Of a stretch of DNA of 64,000 bases, positions 37,129 through 45,129 are shown piece by piece. Location of the stretch: NCBI GenBank assembly GCA_023392635.1, contig JAEVYS010000023.1, positions 1 through 64,000 on the forward strand, in the 5' to 3' direction. The stretch's first letter is position 1. Every line of letters starts with the position of its first letter. Both the position numbers and the translations under genes were made by a program. The DNA comes from Actinomycetes bacterium. GTDB taxonomy: Bacteria > Actinomycetota > Actinomycetes > Propionibacteriales > Propionibacteriaceae. Under the pieces are notes generated by a model. The model saw only the letters and a program-made list of their open reading frames with translations. It was not told the origin of the DNA and searched no databases.

Positions 37129-38088
37129 ATGAGCAGGCTCGGCTCCGTCCTCCGCATCCTCGTCGCAACGCTGTCGGCCGGTCTGGTCACCGGGCTCACG
37201 GCGATGCCGGCCTCCGCGCACGGCGACGGCCGCGGGCAGCACGGCTCCGGATCGTTCCCCGCCGTTGTGATGCTTCCCAGCGGCTTCCAGCCCGAGGGCA
37301 TCGCGATCAGCAAGAGGACCGCGTATGTCGGTTCGCTGGCCGACGGCGACATCTACGCCGCTGACCTCAGGACGGGCAGGGGGAAGGTCATCAGCCAAGG
37401 CCCGGGGACGCCCTCCGCCGGCCTGAAGGTCGATGCCCGCGGCCGGCTGTTCGTGGCCGGCGCGAGTGGTGGGGACGCGCGGGTGGTCGACACCCGCACC
37501 GGAGCGGTGCTCGCGTCCTACACGTTCTCCACCGGGCCGAGCTTCATCAATGACGTGGTCCTCACCTCGCGCATGGCGTGGTTCACCGATTCGGTCAACG
37601 CCGTGCTCTATGGCCTGCCGCTCGGTCGTCACGGCGCCCTTCCCGCGAGGGACGCCGTTGTGCGGCTGCCGCTGACCGGTGACTACGCGAACGGGTCGGG
37701 GTTCAACCTCAACGGCATCGAGGCGATCGGCAACGGGCGCGCGCTCCTCGCCGTCCAGTCGAACACCGGGCTGCTGTTCCGGATCGACCCGAGGACGGGC
37801 ATCGCGACCACCGTCGACCTCGGCGGCTACCTGCTGACCAACGGTGACGGCCTGCTGCTGCGCGGACGGACGCTCTATGCGGTGCAAAACCAGCAGAACC
37901 GGATCGCCGTGATCCGCCTGAAGGGCAACGCAGCGTCCGGCACCGTGCAGCGCACCATCACCAGTTCAGCCTTCGACGTGCCGACGACGATCGCGGCCTT
38001 CGGCAGGTGGCTGTACCTGCCGAACGCACGCTTCACCACCCCGCCGACCCCTGACACGACCTACACCGCGGTCCGCGTCCGGGGCTGA
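37129..38088 (+). CDS. Secreted SMP-30/NHL-like beta-propeller protein
   Basis: A 319-aa exported protein with a clear signal peptide ending PASA before HGDGRG (cleavage near residue 30). The mature part has repeated blades with FQPEGIAIS, GLKVDARGRLFVAG, FINDVVLT and NLNGIEAIGNGRALLA, as in SMP-30/gluconolactonase-like or superoxide-dismutase-associated propellers. Metal or lactone chemistry is possible but not shown. ATG 37129 has AAAGGGA upstream. A strong hairpin follows. Confidence 0.8.
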   Translation: MSRLGSVLRILVATLSAGLVTGLTAMPASAHGDGRGQHGSGSFPAVVMLPSGFQPEGIAISKRTAYVGSLADGDIYAADLRTGRGKVISQGPGTPSAGLKVDARGRLFVAGASGGDARVVDTRTGAVLASYTFSTGPSFINDVVLTSRMAWFTDSVNAVLYGLPLGRHGALPARDAVVRLPLTGDYANGSGFNLNGIEAIGNGRALLAVQSNTGLLFRIDPRTGIATTVDLGGYLLTNGDGLLLRGRTLYAVQNQQNRIAVIRLKGNAASGTVQRTITSSAFDVPTTIAAFGRWLYLPNARFTTPPTPDTTYTAVRVRG

Positions 38089-38106
38089 GCACCCCGAGCG
38101 CAGATA

Positions 38107-38138
38107 CCCCGCCCCTCCCGGGACGGGGAGGGACGGGG
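38107..38138 (+). terminator. Strong GC-rich hairpin after the propeller gene
   Basis: CCCCGCCCCTCCC (38107-38119) pairs with GGGAGGGACGGGG (38126-38138) around a six-base loop, 12 pairs with one C/A mismatch. It is followed by three TGTGGGTC-like direct repeats (about 38139-38160). It lies between convergent genes and may stop transcription from both sides. Confidence 0.65.
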
Positions 38139-38184
38139 CTGTGGGTCTGTGGGTCTGTGGCGGACGGATCGGAAGCGGGCGACG

Positions 38185-38508
38185 TCAGACCTCGCCGGGC
38201 GCGTGGTAGGCCACCGCGGGCACGGCCTGCGCCAGGCCGAAGTCCGCGCCGAGCCACGACGCCGGCTGCGGCGAGCGGTTCGTCCAGGTCGAACGCCAGG
38301 CGGGCGCCGCTGCGAACAGGTCGTCAGGCTTCTCATAGATCACCACGCCCTGGTACTCCGGGTGGCAGCGAAGCACGTGCTCGACGCCGGCGTAGCGGGT
38401 CTGGAAGCGATCATCGCAGCCGCCGCAGACGTAGCGGGTGTCGGGGGTCACCAGGCGGTCGAGCCAGCGCTCGAGCTTGAGGCGGAGCGTGTGGGTGGTG
38501 GTGCTCAT
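38185..38508 (-). CDS. Small C2H2 zinc-finger protein
   Basis: A 107-aa protein with a classical C2H2 finger: Cys28-x2-Cys31-x12-His44-x4-His49 (VCGGCDDRF ... GVEHVLRCHPEY). The N-terminus is a basic helix (LRLKLERWLDRLV); the C-terminal half is Trp/Pro-rich and of unknown fold. C2H2 fingers are rare in bacteria; this one might bind DNA or protein. ATG 38508 begins MSTTTHTLRLK. A TGATCCGATCA palindrome (38515-38525) lies just upstream and could be an operator. Confidence 0.7.
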   Translation of the reverse strand: MSTTTHTLRLKLERWLDRLVTPDTRYVCGGCDDRFQTRYAGVEHVLRCHPEYQGVVIYEKPDDLFAAAPAWRSTWTNRSPQPASWLGADFGLAQAVPAVAYHAPGEV

Positions 38509-38514
38509 ATCAAC

Positions 38515-38525
38515 TGATCCGATCA
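38515..38525. promoter_or_regulatory. Palindrome upstream of the zinc-finger gene
   Basis: TGATCCGATCA has five-base arms around a central C and sits seven bases upstream of the zinc-finger start codon, where it could overlap the promoter. Function is unknown. Confidence 0.35.
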
Positions 38526-38526
38526 A

Positions 38527-38968
38527 AGAGGGGGACCTGCCGGCGTCGGAATGCCTGGTGCGGCGTGTGGCCGGAGTCGGCGGGGGATGCTCCGGCCTGC
38601 GGGGCCCATCGCACCGGAACCACCGGTTCGCTCTGGGTCTTGTCCTGCCGGGATTGCCGAGGGTGGAGGCACTGGTCGCTGAGGGGCTGGGCGACCGTCC
38701 GGCGGTGACGTCACGTGTGGAGTTGTGATCCTTGATGGCTCAACAGTCGTCGGCGTGGACGGCAGAGTCCAGCGCGAATTCCGGCTTGGTACCGGGGTTG
38801 GTAACGGATATGGGTGGCCTCTTGGTCATATTGCCCGGCACGCGCAGACCGGCACCCGGCGAACCGTGGCAATTCAGCGGTGGCATGTACGCACCGGGAT
38901 GAAGTCCCTTGTCGGGTAGTTGTAGGTGCACCGCGCCGAGCCAGCGTGGGAGCACCGAGGAGGAATCC
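38527..38968. other. Gene-free region with an atypical lower-GC core
   Basis: About 440 bp between divergent genes with no convincing CDS. The part 38725-38925 is visibly poorer in G+C than its surroundings and has short frames on both strands that do not resemble known proteins. It contains GGGATGAAGTCCC, a small hairpin near 38898. It might be a decayed mobile-element fragment, an unrecognised RNA or a long control region. The last 20 bp hold the AGGAGGA ribosome site of the next gene. Confidence 0.4.
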
Positions 38969-39547
38969 ATGGGCACGGTCATCTTCGACATCAGCATGTC
39001 GCTGGACGGGTATGTTGTCGCCCCCGGGCAAACGCCCCGCCTTCCGCTCGGGGAGGGCGGCGAGCGACTGCACGAGTGGGCCTTCGGCGAGGACGAGAAC
39101 AGCCTCGAACTGGTGCGCAACGCGAGCGCGACGTTGGGGGCAGTCATCACCGGACGCACCAACTACACCCACGCCCTTCCCTGGTGGGGAGCCGACGGGC
39201 CCACCGGGTCTGCGCGCAAGCCGGTCGTCGTGCTCACCCACGAACCGCCGTCCGACGTGCCCGCCCAGGCCGTCTACACCTTCGTCACCGAGGGCCCGCG
39301 GACCGCTCTCGCCGTGGCACGCGAGCTGGCCGGCGAGGGGGACATCTCGGTGATGGGCGGGGCGGACATCGCACGGCAGTTCCTCGCCGAGGGCCTGGTC
39401 GACGAGATCTTCCTCCACGTCGCACCGCTGATCTTCGGTGGCGGGCTGCGCCTGTTCGACGAGCTCCCCATCCGGCGCGAGCTGACCCTGATGGACTGCC
39501 TGGGCACCGGCAGTGCCGTCCACCTGCGCTACCGCGTCGACCGCTGA
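38969..39547 (+). CDS. RibD C-terminal/dihydrofolate reductase-like protein
   Basis: A 192-aa protein of the same RibD_C family as the one at 31742. FDISMSLDGYVVAPGQTP, AVITGRTNYTHALPWWG, ISVMGGADIARQFLAEG and VDEIFLHVAPLIFGGG are typical. Its physiological substrate is unknown; such proteins bind NADPH in some cases. ATG 38969 has AGGAGGA five bases upstream, a very strong site. The two copies are only moderately similar, so they are not a recent duplication. Confidence 0.88.
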   Translation: MGTVIFDISMSLDGYVVAPGQTPRLPLGEGGERLHEWAFGEDENSLELVRNASATLGAVITGRTNYTHALPWWGADGPTGSARKPVVVLTHEPPSDVPAQAVYTFVTEGPRTALAVARELAGEGDISVMGGADIARQFLAEGLVDEIFLHVAPLIFGGGLRLFDELPIRRELTLMDCLGTGSAVHLRYRVDR

Positions 39548-39663
39548 CCAGCCTGCTGTGCGTCCGGGCCGCGACCGGGGGCTTCGGCGGCGCGGCACCC
39601 GGCCGCTCTGGGGTGCTCCGGTAATACTGGAGAGCGCCCGACAGCCTTCCCCGCAGGAGTCCC

Positions 39664-41139
39664 ATGGCCACGACAGCCCAGCCCGTGGGCGCGGCGATCG
39701 CCACGCCCCTGCGCCGCAGCCAGGGCATCGCCATGCGGCGCTCCCTCGTCCTGATGCTGATGACGATCGTCCTGCCCGGCTCCGCACAACTCGCCGTCGG
39801 CAAGCGTCGACTGGGCCTGGCCGGCGTGCGTACCTGGATGACGCTGGTGGGCCTCGTCGTGCTCCTCGGCCTGCTCATGCTGGTCCCGCCGGTACGCAAC
39901 GTGCTCATCGGGTGGTTCGCGAGCCCGGTCGTCCTGACGGTCCTGCAGTGGGCGATCCCCCTCCTCGCGCTGGGCTGGATCCTGCTGCTCCTCGACGCCT
40001 GGTGGCTCGCCAACCCACGGCACCTCTCCACCACCGGCAAGTGGGTCTCGGGACTCGTCGCGCTGGTGCTGGCCGTGACGAGCGCCACCGTCGCCTGGGG
40101 CGCCTCCGGCGCGTTCAGCGCCGCGAAGGTGATCGGCAACGTCTTCGGCGGCGGCGGCAACACCCAGGTGCAGAACGGGCGGATCAACGTCCTGCTGCTC
40201 GGCGGCGACGCGGGCGCCGACCGGACGGGTCTGCGGCCGGACTCCATGACGGTCGCGAGCATCGACGCGGAGACCGGCCGGACGGTGCTGTTCAGCCTCC
40301 CGCGCAACCTGCAGCACGCCCCGTTCCCCGCGGACTCCCCGCTGCACGCGAAGTACCCCGACGGCTACTTCTGCCACGTCAAGAACCTCGCCGATGCGTG
40401 CCTGCTCAACGGCGTCTACACCCTCGCCGTGCAGAACAGGAAGCTGTTCCCTGGCGTGAAGTACCCCGGGGTCGAGGCCACCAGGGGCGTGATCGAGGAG
40501 ACCCTCGGGCTGAAGATCAACTACTGGGCGATGATCGACCTGAAAGGCTTCCAGCAGCTGATCAACGCCGTCGGCGGCATCCGGCTCGACATCGGCAAGC
40601 GCGTGCCGATCGGCAGCCTGCACGGGCCGAAGGGCGTCTACGACTGGATCGAGCCCGGCAAGAACGTCAAGCTCGACGGCTTCCACGCCCTGTGGTTCGC
40701 CCGCTCGCGCGAGTATTCGACCGACTACGAGCGGATGATCCGGCAGAAGTGCGTGCTGAACGCCATGCTGCGCCAACTCAACCCGACCACGGTGCTCACC
40801 AAGTTCCAGGACATCGCCAGGGCGGGCGAGCAGATCGTGGCGACCAACGTGCCCACCAGCGAACTCGGCTCCCTGCTCGACCTGGCGGTGAAGGGCAAGT
40901 CGGTGCCGATGGCCTCGGTGAGCTTCACCCCGCCGCTGATCGTGCCCATGGACCCGAACTTCGCCAAGATCCGTCAGGTGGTGGCCGACACGATCGCGAA
41001 CTCCGAAGCGCTGGACGCGAGCCCCGCACCGTCCGCCCCGGCGTCGTCCTCCGGCTCCCCGAGCCCCAAGCCGTCCGCCACGAAGTCCAGCCGGGTCAAC
41101 ACCGACAACCTCGACAGCGTCTGCAAGGTCAGCAGCTAG
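39664..41139 (+). CDS. LytR-CpsA-Psr (LCP) family protein
   Basis: A 491-aa membrane protein. LCP enzymes transfer glycan polymers from lipid carriers to peptidoglycan. Three to four N-terminal transmembrane segments (about 25-145) precede the LCP domain: INVLLLGGDAGADRTGLRPD with SMTVASID, FSLPRNLQ, INYWAMIDLKGFQQLINAVG, LDGFHALWFARSRE and DYERMIRQKCVL. The conserved Asp and Arg residues are present. The tail is Ser/Pro-rich and extracellular. The ATG follows CAGGAG. It fits the envelope-glycan block that follows. Confidence 0.93.
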   Translation: MATTAQPVGAAIATPLRRSQGIAMRRSLVLMLMTIVLPGSAQLAVGKRRLGLAGVRTWMTLVGLVVLLGLLMLVPPVRNVLIGWFASPVVLTVLQWAIPLLALGWILLLLDAWWLANPRHLSTTGKWVSGLVALVLAVTSATVAWGASGAFSAAKVIGNVFGGGGNTQVQNGRINVLLLGGDAGADRTGLRPDSMTVASIDAETGRTVLFSLPRNLQHAPFPADSPLHAKYPDGYFCHVKNLADACLLNGVYTLAVQNRKLFPGVKYPGVEATRGVIEETLGLKINYWAMIDLKGFQQLINAVGGIRLDIGKRVPIGSLHGPKGVYDWIEPGKNVKLDGFHALWFARSREYSTDYERMIRQKCVLNAMLRQLNPTTVLTKFQDIARAGEQIVATNVPTSELGSLLDLAVKGKSVPMASVSFTPPLIVPMDPNFAKIRQVVADTIANSEALDASPAPSAPASSSGSPSPKPSATKSSRVNTDNLDSVCKVSS

Positions 41140-41159
41140 CCGTGGAAGCCGCGTAACTC

Positions 41160-42026
41160 CTAGAGAGTGCCCGAGCCGAGGATGGCGAAGACCCACTTGC
41201 CCACCTCGGAGGTGATCTCGCGGCCCGTGTCGAAGTCGGGCTCACGGGTCATCACGGCCAGCCGGTAGCGGCGTGCGTCCCCCTCCACCGTGCCCATGGA
41301 GTTGACCGCCCAGAGGTTGTCGGTCGACGTGAACTGCACCCACCCGTTCTTCAGGTGCACCTGCACCTCGGCGGACCGCGGCTGCCCGACCCCCCAGGCC
41401 TGGTCGTCCTCGACCTTGCCCATCAGCCCGTAGACGTAGGCGGCCTGGTCCGCGGTGACCGCCTTCGTGCCGCCCTCAGTGAGGTGCTTCAGCAGCAGCA
41501 CCTGATCCGATGGCGTGGTCCACGTCCAGCTCCAGTCGGCCCGTCCCCGGTCCCGGTGGGTGTGCGTCATGCCCAGCTCGTCGGCCAGTCGCTGGTAGGC
41601 GTCCGCGCCCCCTGCGAAGGCCCAGAGGGCATCTGCGGAGTCGTTGTCGGATCGTGTGATCATCCTGGTCGCGGCGGCGTCGTTCTCCGGGCTCAACATG
41701 CCACCGGACGCCCGGAGCGCCATCAGGGCGATCATCACCTTGGCCATGGACGCGTTCTGGCTGGAGTAGTCGCCGTTGAAGCTGTACGTGGCCCCGCTGC
41801 GCACGTCCTGGACGAAGACGCCGAACTTCTCGCTGCCGTTCGCCAGGGTCTTCATCACCTGGTCGAGCTGGTCCTTCACCGCGCCGGAGGGGGAGGCGGT
41901 CGGGCGTGCGATGTTCGGGCCCGTGCAGCCGGCGAGCAACGGCGCCGCGAGACCGCCGGCGGCGACCCCGGCCACGGTGAGCCCCGCCGTGGTGAGCAGA
42001 GAGCGGCGGCTGAGCGGTGTCTGCAT
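41160..42026 (-). CDS. Tat-exported lipoprotein with class A beta-lactamase-like fold
   Basis: A 288-aa serine hydrolase. The signal has a twin-arginine motif (SRRSLLTTAG) and a lipobox LLAGC with Cys34. Active-site motifs are Ser93-Met-Ala-Lys96, SDN (126-128), and KNGW in place of the usual KTG. The Asn in the last motif suggests this is not an efficient beta-lactamase; it may be a peptidoglycan-binding relative. ATG 42026 is used; ATG 42065, which overlaps the TIGR03089 stop by four bases, would add 13 residues. Confidence 0.85.
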   Translation of the reverse strand: MQTPLSRRSLLTTAGLTVAGVAAGGLAAPLLAGCTGPNIARPTASPSGAVKDQLDQVMKTLANGSEKFGVFVQDVRSGATYSFNGDYSSQNASMAKVMIALMALRASGGMLSPENDAAATRMITRSDNDSADALWAFAGGADAYQRLADELGMTHTHRDRGRADWSWTWTTPSDQVLLLKHLTEGGTKAVTADQAAYVYGLMGKVEDDQAWGVGQPRSAEVQVHLKNGWVQFTSTDNLWAVNSMGTVEGDARRYRLAVMTREPDFDTGREITSEVGKWVFAILGSGTL

Positions 42027-42061
42027 GGTGTCCGTTCGTGAGCGTTCGAGGGCGCCCGCCA

Positions 42062-42766
42062 TCATGCCACCGTGCTGGCGACCCGTTCGGCAGCCACGAT
42101 CCGGGCGAGTTCCTCTTCGGGCACCGGGCCTTCGACGACCACCGCCGACCCGGCACCGAGCACGGGCCCGAGCACCGCGTGCGCCAACATCTGCCAGGCA
42201 CTGCCCGGGCGCACCAGCACCCGTCCGGTCACGGGTGTCACCAGGCCGGTCGCCGCGTGGGTCACGATGCGTTGTTCGTCCGTCCAGGCCGGTGACCCCG
42301 TCTCCACCGAGGCGGCCCAGTGGGCGTCCGGCTCGGCCAGTGCCTCGCCGGTGTAGTCGAGCACACCGTCGGGCAGGTTCCGGAGCCCCAGTCCGAGCGG
42401 GTGCAGTGAGCAGGCGAGGGTCAGCGCCGGCGGTGACGCCCGGAGGTCGGACGGCCCGGTCACCACCAGTTCGGTCGACGCGTCCGGGCTCCCGGCGCGG
42501 TAGGCGCAGCCGCGCTGCCAGGCCGCGACCGGCCACACCAGGCTCATCCAGTGGCCGGGTGCCTCGAGGCTGACCGGTCCGGCGACGGTGCCCTCGACGC
42601 CGAGGGTGTCCAGCAGGTTCGCCGTCTTGTCCACCCAATTGGCGAAGGTGCGACAGCTGAGTTCGGTACGGGCGCCGCTGTCGGGGCGGTACCAGGTGAG
42701 CAGCGGCTCGGCGCCCGCCCTCCGGACGCGGTCGGCCAGGGCACGCACGATCGGGTTCTCCGCCAC
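42062..42766 (-). CDS. TIGR03089 family protein
   Basis: A 234-aa protein matching TIGR03089, an actinobacterial family that resembles the N-terminal part of acyl-CoA synthetases but lacks the AMP-binding core. LLTWYRPDSGARTELSCRTF, ANLLDTLGVEGT and WMSLVWPVAAWQRGCAYRAG are the clear parts. Function unknown. GTG 42766 begins AENPIVRALADRV. It is divergent from manC (47 bp) and upstream of the lipoprotein gene. Similar neighbours flank LCP and manC in mycobacteria. Confidence 0.87.
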   Translation of the reverse strand: MAENPIVRALADRVRRAGAEPLLTWYRPDSGARTELSCRTFANWVDKTANLLDTLGVEGTVAGPVSLEAPGHWMSLVWPVAAWQRGCAYRAGSPDASTELVVTGPSDLRASPPALTLACSLHPLGLGLRNLPDGVLDYTGEALAEPDAHWAASVETGSPAWTDEQRIVTHAATGLVTPVTGRVLVRPGSAWQMLAHAVLGPVLGAGSAVVVEGPVPEEELARIVAAERVASTVA

Positions 42767-42813
42767 GCGGTCATGGTAGGCGCACCGCCGGGTGGGTCCC
42801 CTACTCTCACTCC

Positions 42814-43890
42814 ATGCGTTACGTCGTGATCATGGCCGGCGGCTCCGGCACCCGGCTCTGGCCGTTGTCGCGTCAGGGCACGCCCAAGCAGTTGCTACCG
42901 CTGGTCAACGGCAAGAGCCTGCTGCGGCTCGCCTTCGAACGCGCGCTCGCCTCCGTCCCCGCCGAACGGGTGTGGGTCGTCACCGGCGGCGCCTACGCCG
43001 ACGTGGTCGCCGGGCAACTCGGCGAGCTGCCCCCGGGCAACATCCTCGGCGAGCCGGTCGGACGTGACTCGCTGAACGCCGTCGCCTGGCCGGCGGCCGT
43101 GCTGCACCGGCTCGACCCCGACGCCGTGATCGCCCAGGTCTCCGCCGACCAGGTGATCGAACCGGTGGACGTGTTCGCGCGCTGCCTGGACACCGCCTAT
43201 GCCGTCGCAGAGGCCGATCCGCAGGTGCTGGTGACGCTCGGCGTCGTGCCGACCAGCCCGCACACGGGGTACGGCTACCTGCACCGCGGGGAGGCCCTGG
43301 ACGGGTTCGAGGGTGCCCACCGCGTGCTGCAGTTCGCCGAGAAGCCGGCCCGTGAGGTGGCCGAGGGCTACCTTGCCTCCGGCGAGTACTGGTGGAACTC
43401 GGGCATGTTCGTCTGGCGCGCGTCGACGCTGCTGGAGCAGCTGCGGCTGCTGCTGCCGGCGACGCACGCATCGATCACCGAGCTGGCCGAGCACCCCGAG
43501 CAGCTGGAGGTGATCTTCCCGACACTGCTCAAGACCTCCATCGACTACGGGGTCATGGAGCCGGTCTCGACGGGTCAGGGCAGCGCGCACGTCGCGGCCG
43601 TCGCCCTTCCGGTGCAGTGGCGCGACGTGGGCGGCTACGCCAGCCTGGCCGAGATCCTCGGGGCCGACACCTCCGACAACGCCGTGTCGGGGCTGAGCGT
43701 CTCGGTGGACGCCACCGGCAACGTCGTCGTCAACGCCGACCCCGGCTCGGTGATCGGGCTCCTCGGCGTCAGCGGGCTGGTCGTCGTCCGCACGGCCGAA
43801 GCCACCCTGGTCGCCCGCGCCGAGGACGCCGAGCGCATCAAGGAACTGGTCGCGGCGGTCACCGCGCAGGCCGGTCCCCAGTTCGCGTGA
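42814..43890 (+). CDS. manC: Mannose-1-phosphate guanylyltransferase
   Basis: A 358-aa nucleotidyltransferase that makes GDP-mannose from mannose-1-phosphate and GTP. The pyrophosphorylase motif MAGGSGTRLWPLSRQGTPKQ is exact, and FAEKPAREVAEGYLASGEYW and WNSGMFVWRA follow as in ManC/GMP proteins. It has no isomerase domain. ATG 42814 is five bases after TACTCT (42803-42808), suggesting leaderless expression. With manB at 50418 it supplies GDP-mannose for glycans and lipoglycans. Confidence 0.95.
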   Translation: MRYVVIMAGGSGTRLWPLSRQGTPKQLLPLVNGKSLLRLAFERALASVPAERVWVVTGGAYADVVAGQLGELPPGNILGEPVGRDSLNAVAWPAAVLHRLDPDAVIAQVSADQVIEPVDVFARCLDTAYAVAEADPQVLVTLGVVPTSPHTGYGYLHRGEALDGFEGAHRVLQFAEKPAREVAEGYLASGEYWWNSGMFVWRASTLLEQLRLLLPATHASITELAEHPEQLEVIFPTLLKTSIDYGVMEPVSTGQGSAHVAAVALPVQWRDVGGYASLAEILGADTSDNAVSGLSVSVDATGNVVVNADPGSVIGLLGVSGLVVVRTAEATLVARAEDAERIKELVAAVTAQAGPQFA

Positions 43891-43945
43891 GCCCTGCGGC
43901 CGGGTACTCCTGTCCTGCTGTCCCCACCCTCGAGGAACGAAGCCG

Positions 43946-44623
43946 ATGATCGAGAACCTGAAGCGCATCCGTGAACCCCTGGCCTGGGCGCTGATCGCGC
44001 TGGTCGTGGCCAACCTGGTGCTCGGCATCGTCCAGCTCGTGCGGCTGGTCGGCCAGGAGGTACCGCTGTTCGAGGCGTTCGCGTCGATCGGCGCGTCCCT
44101 GATGAACATCTCGCTGGTGATCGCTGTGGTCGCGCTGGTCTGCATGTGCTTCTTCATCGCGCCGGCCACGCGGCACGCGTCCACCGTCACGCTGACCGCG
44201 GCGTGGGTGCTCAGCATCGGGGTCGTGCTCACGGCGGTGTGCACGGTGCTGGGGGTGGCCGCTGCCGACAACGCCTTCGGCGTGGTGCTCGAGATCATCG
44301 GCGGGCTCCTCGACCTGATCCTCAAGGCCGTCGCTGCCGGCGCCCTGTGGGTGCTGATGCGCGGGGTGAACGCCGGCCGGATCGACACCGCTGAGCCCGC
44401 TGCGCTGCCCGTCCAGGCCTCCGAACCGGCCGCCGACCGTGGGGACGAACCCGAGGCCCGTACCACCTGGCAGCGCTCCGAGGCGGCCGGCGCGGTCTGG
44501 CGGACGGCCGACGAGGCCGCTTCGGGCGCGCCCGGGGCCGCCAGCATCGCGGGCGACGCCCCGGCCCAGATCTTCCGCGACGAGGATCCCCAGCCCCCCG
44601 GCCCGGGGTCCTCGACCCCCTAG
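43946..44623 (+). CDS. Four-helix membrane protein with disordered tail
   Basis: A 225-aa protein with four transmembrane segments in its first 130 residues (about 14-32, 45-70, 80-105, 112-130) and a 90-residue acidic, Pro/Ala-rich cytoplasmic tail. No family is recognised. The ATG has GAGGAACGA upstream. It follows manC by 55 bp and may be in its transcript. A hairpin beginning in its stop codon probably ends that transcript. Confidence 0.7.
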   Translation: MIENLKRIREPLAWALIALVVANLVLGIVQLVRLVGQEVPLFEAFASIGASLMNISLVIAVVALVCMCFFIAPATRHASTVTLTAAWVLSIGVVLTAVCTVLGVAAADNAFGVVLEIIGGLLDLILKAVAAGALWVLMRGVNAGRIDTAEPAALPVQASEPAADRGDEPEARTTWQRSEAAGAVWRTADEAASGAPGAASIAGDAPAQIFRDEDPQPPGPGSSTP

Positions 44624-44640
44624 TCCCCCTCCCGGGGGAC
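44623..44640 (+). terminator. Hairpin at the stop codon of the membrane-protein gene
   Basis: GTCCCCC (44623-44629) pairs perfectly with GGGGGAC (44634-44640) across TCCC. It begins with the last base of the TAG stop. It separates the manC unit from the whiB promoter 37 bp further on. Confidence 0.6.
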
Positions 44641-44676
44641 CGCCCGACGAGGGCGACGAATGGTAGCTCACCGGGG

Positions 44677-44706
44677 TTGACTTCTCGGGAATGACAGGCG
44701 TGTAAT
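44677..44706 (+). promoter_or_regulatory. Sigma-A-type promoter of whiB
   Basis: TTGACT (44677-44682) and TGTAAT (44701-44706) are separated by 18 bp and stand out in GC-rich DNA. Transcription would start near 44713, giving a leader of about 48 bases before the whiB start. The region is locally AT-rich. Confidence 0.65.
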
Positions 44707-44760
44707 TCTCTTCAAGTAGTTCGCGACGTCGAGTTGTGGGCTGGGTCGAGGAGAAATCTC

Positions 44761-45021
44761 ATGCAGGAACTGTTCCTGATCACGGAGCCGGATGCCGAAG
44801 GCGTCCTGGGCTGGCAGGACCGCGCTCTCTGCGCCCAGACGGATCCGGAGGCCTTCTTCCCCGAGAAGGGCGGTTCCACCAGGGAGGCGAAGAAGGTCTG
44901 CCTCACCTGCGACGTCCGCTCCGAGTGCCTCGAGTACGCCCTCGCCAACGACGAACGCTTCGGCATCTGGGGCGGCCTGAGCGAGCGGGAGCGTCGCCGC
45001 CTCAAGAAGCGCGTCATCTGA
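44761..45021 (+). CDS. WhiB-family iron-sulfur regulator (WhiB2-like)
   Basis: An 86-aa WhiB protein. Four Cys (24, 47, 50, 56) ligate a [4Fe-4S] cluster; the GIWGG turn (68-72) and the basic ERERRRLKKR tail bind DNA or sigma factor. Position between manC and the GT2/manB genes matches whiB2 (whmD) of mycobacteria, which is needed for septation, so WhiB2 is my best assignment. ATG 44761 has GAGGAGA upstream. A near-consensus promoter lies at 44677-44706. Confidence 0.92.
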   Translation: MQELFLITEPDAEGVLGWQDRALCAQTDPEAFFPEKGGSTREAKKVCLTCDVRSECLEYALANDERFGIWGGLSERERRRLKKRVI

Positions 45022-45129
45022 TCAGTGACCGCGGGGGAACCCCGTTCCTCCCCTTCGCCCGGACGGGCCCGTCGAAGCACAGCGGTAGGCTGTAGCTTCG
45101 GTTGAGCGAGTCGGTCCGAAAGGTAGTGC

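Noticed and set aside
38438..38919. Short frames on both strands in the lower-GC region
   Set aside because: None has a good ribosome site, known motif or codon bias; described as a gene-free region instead.
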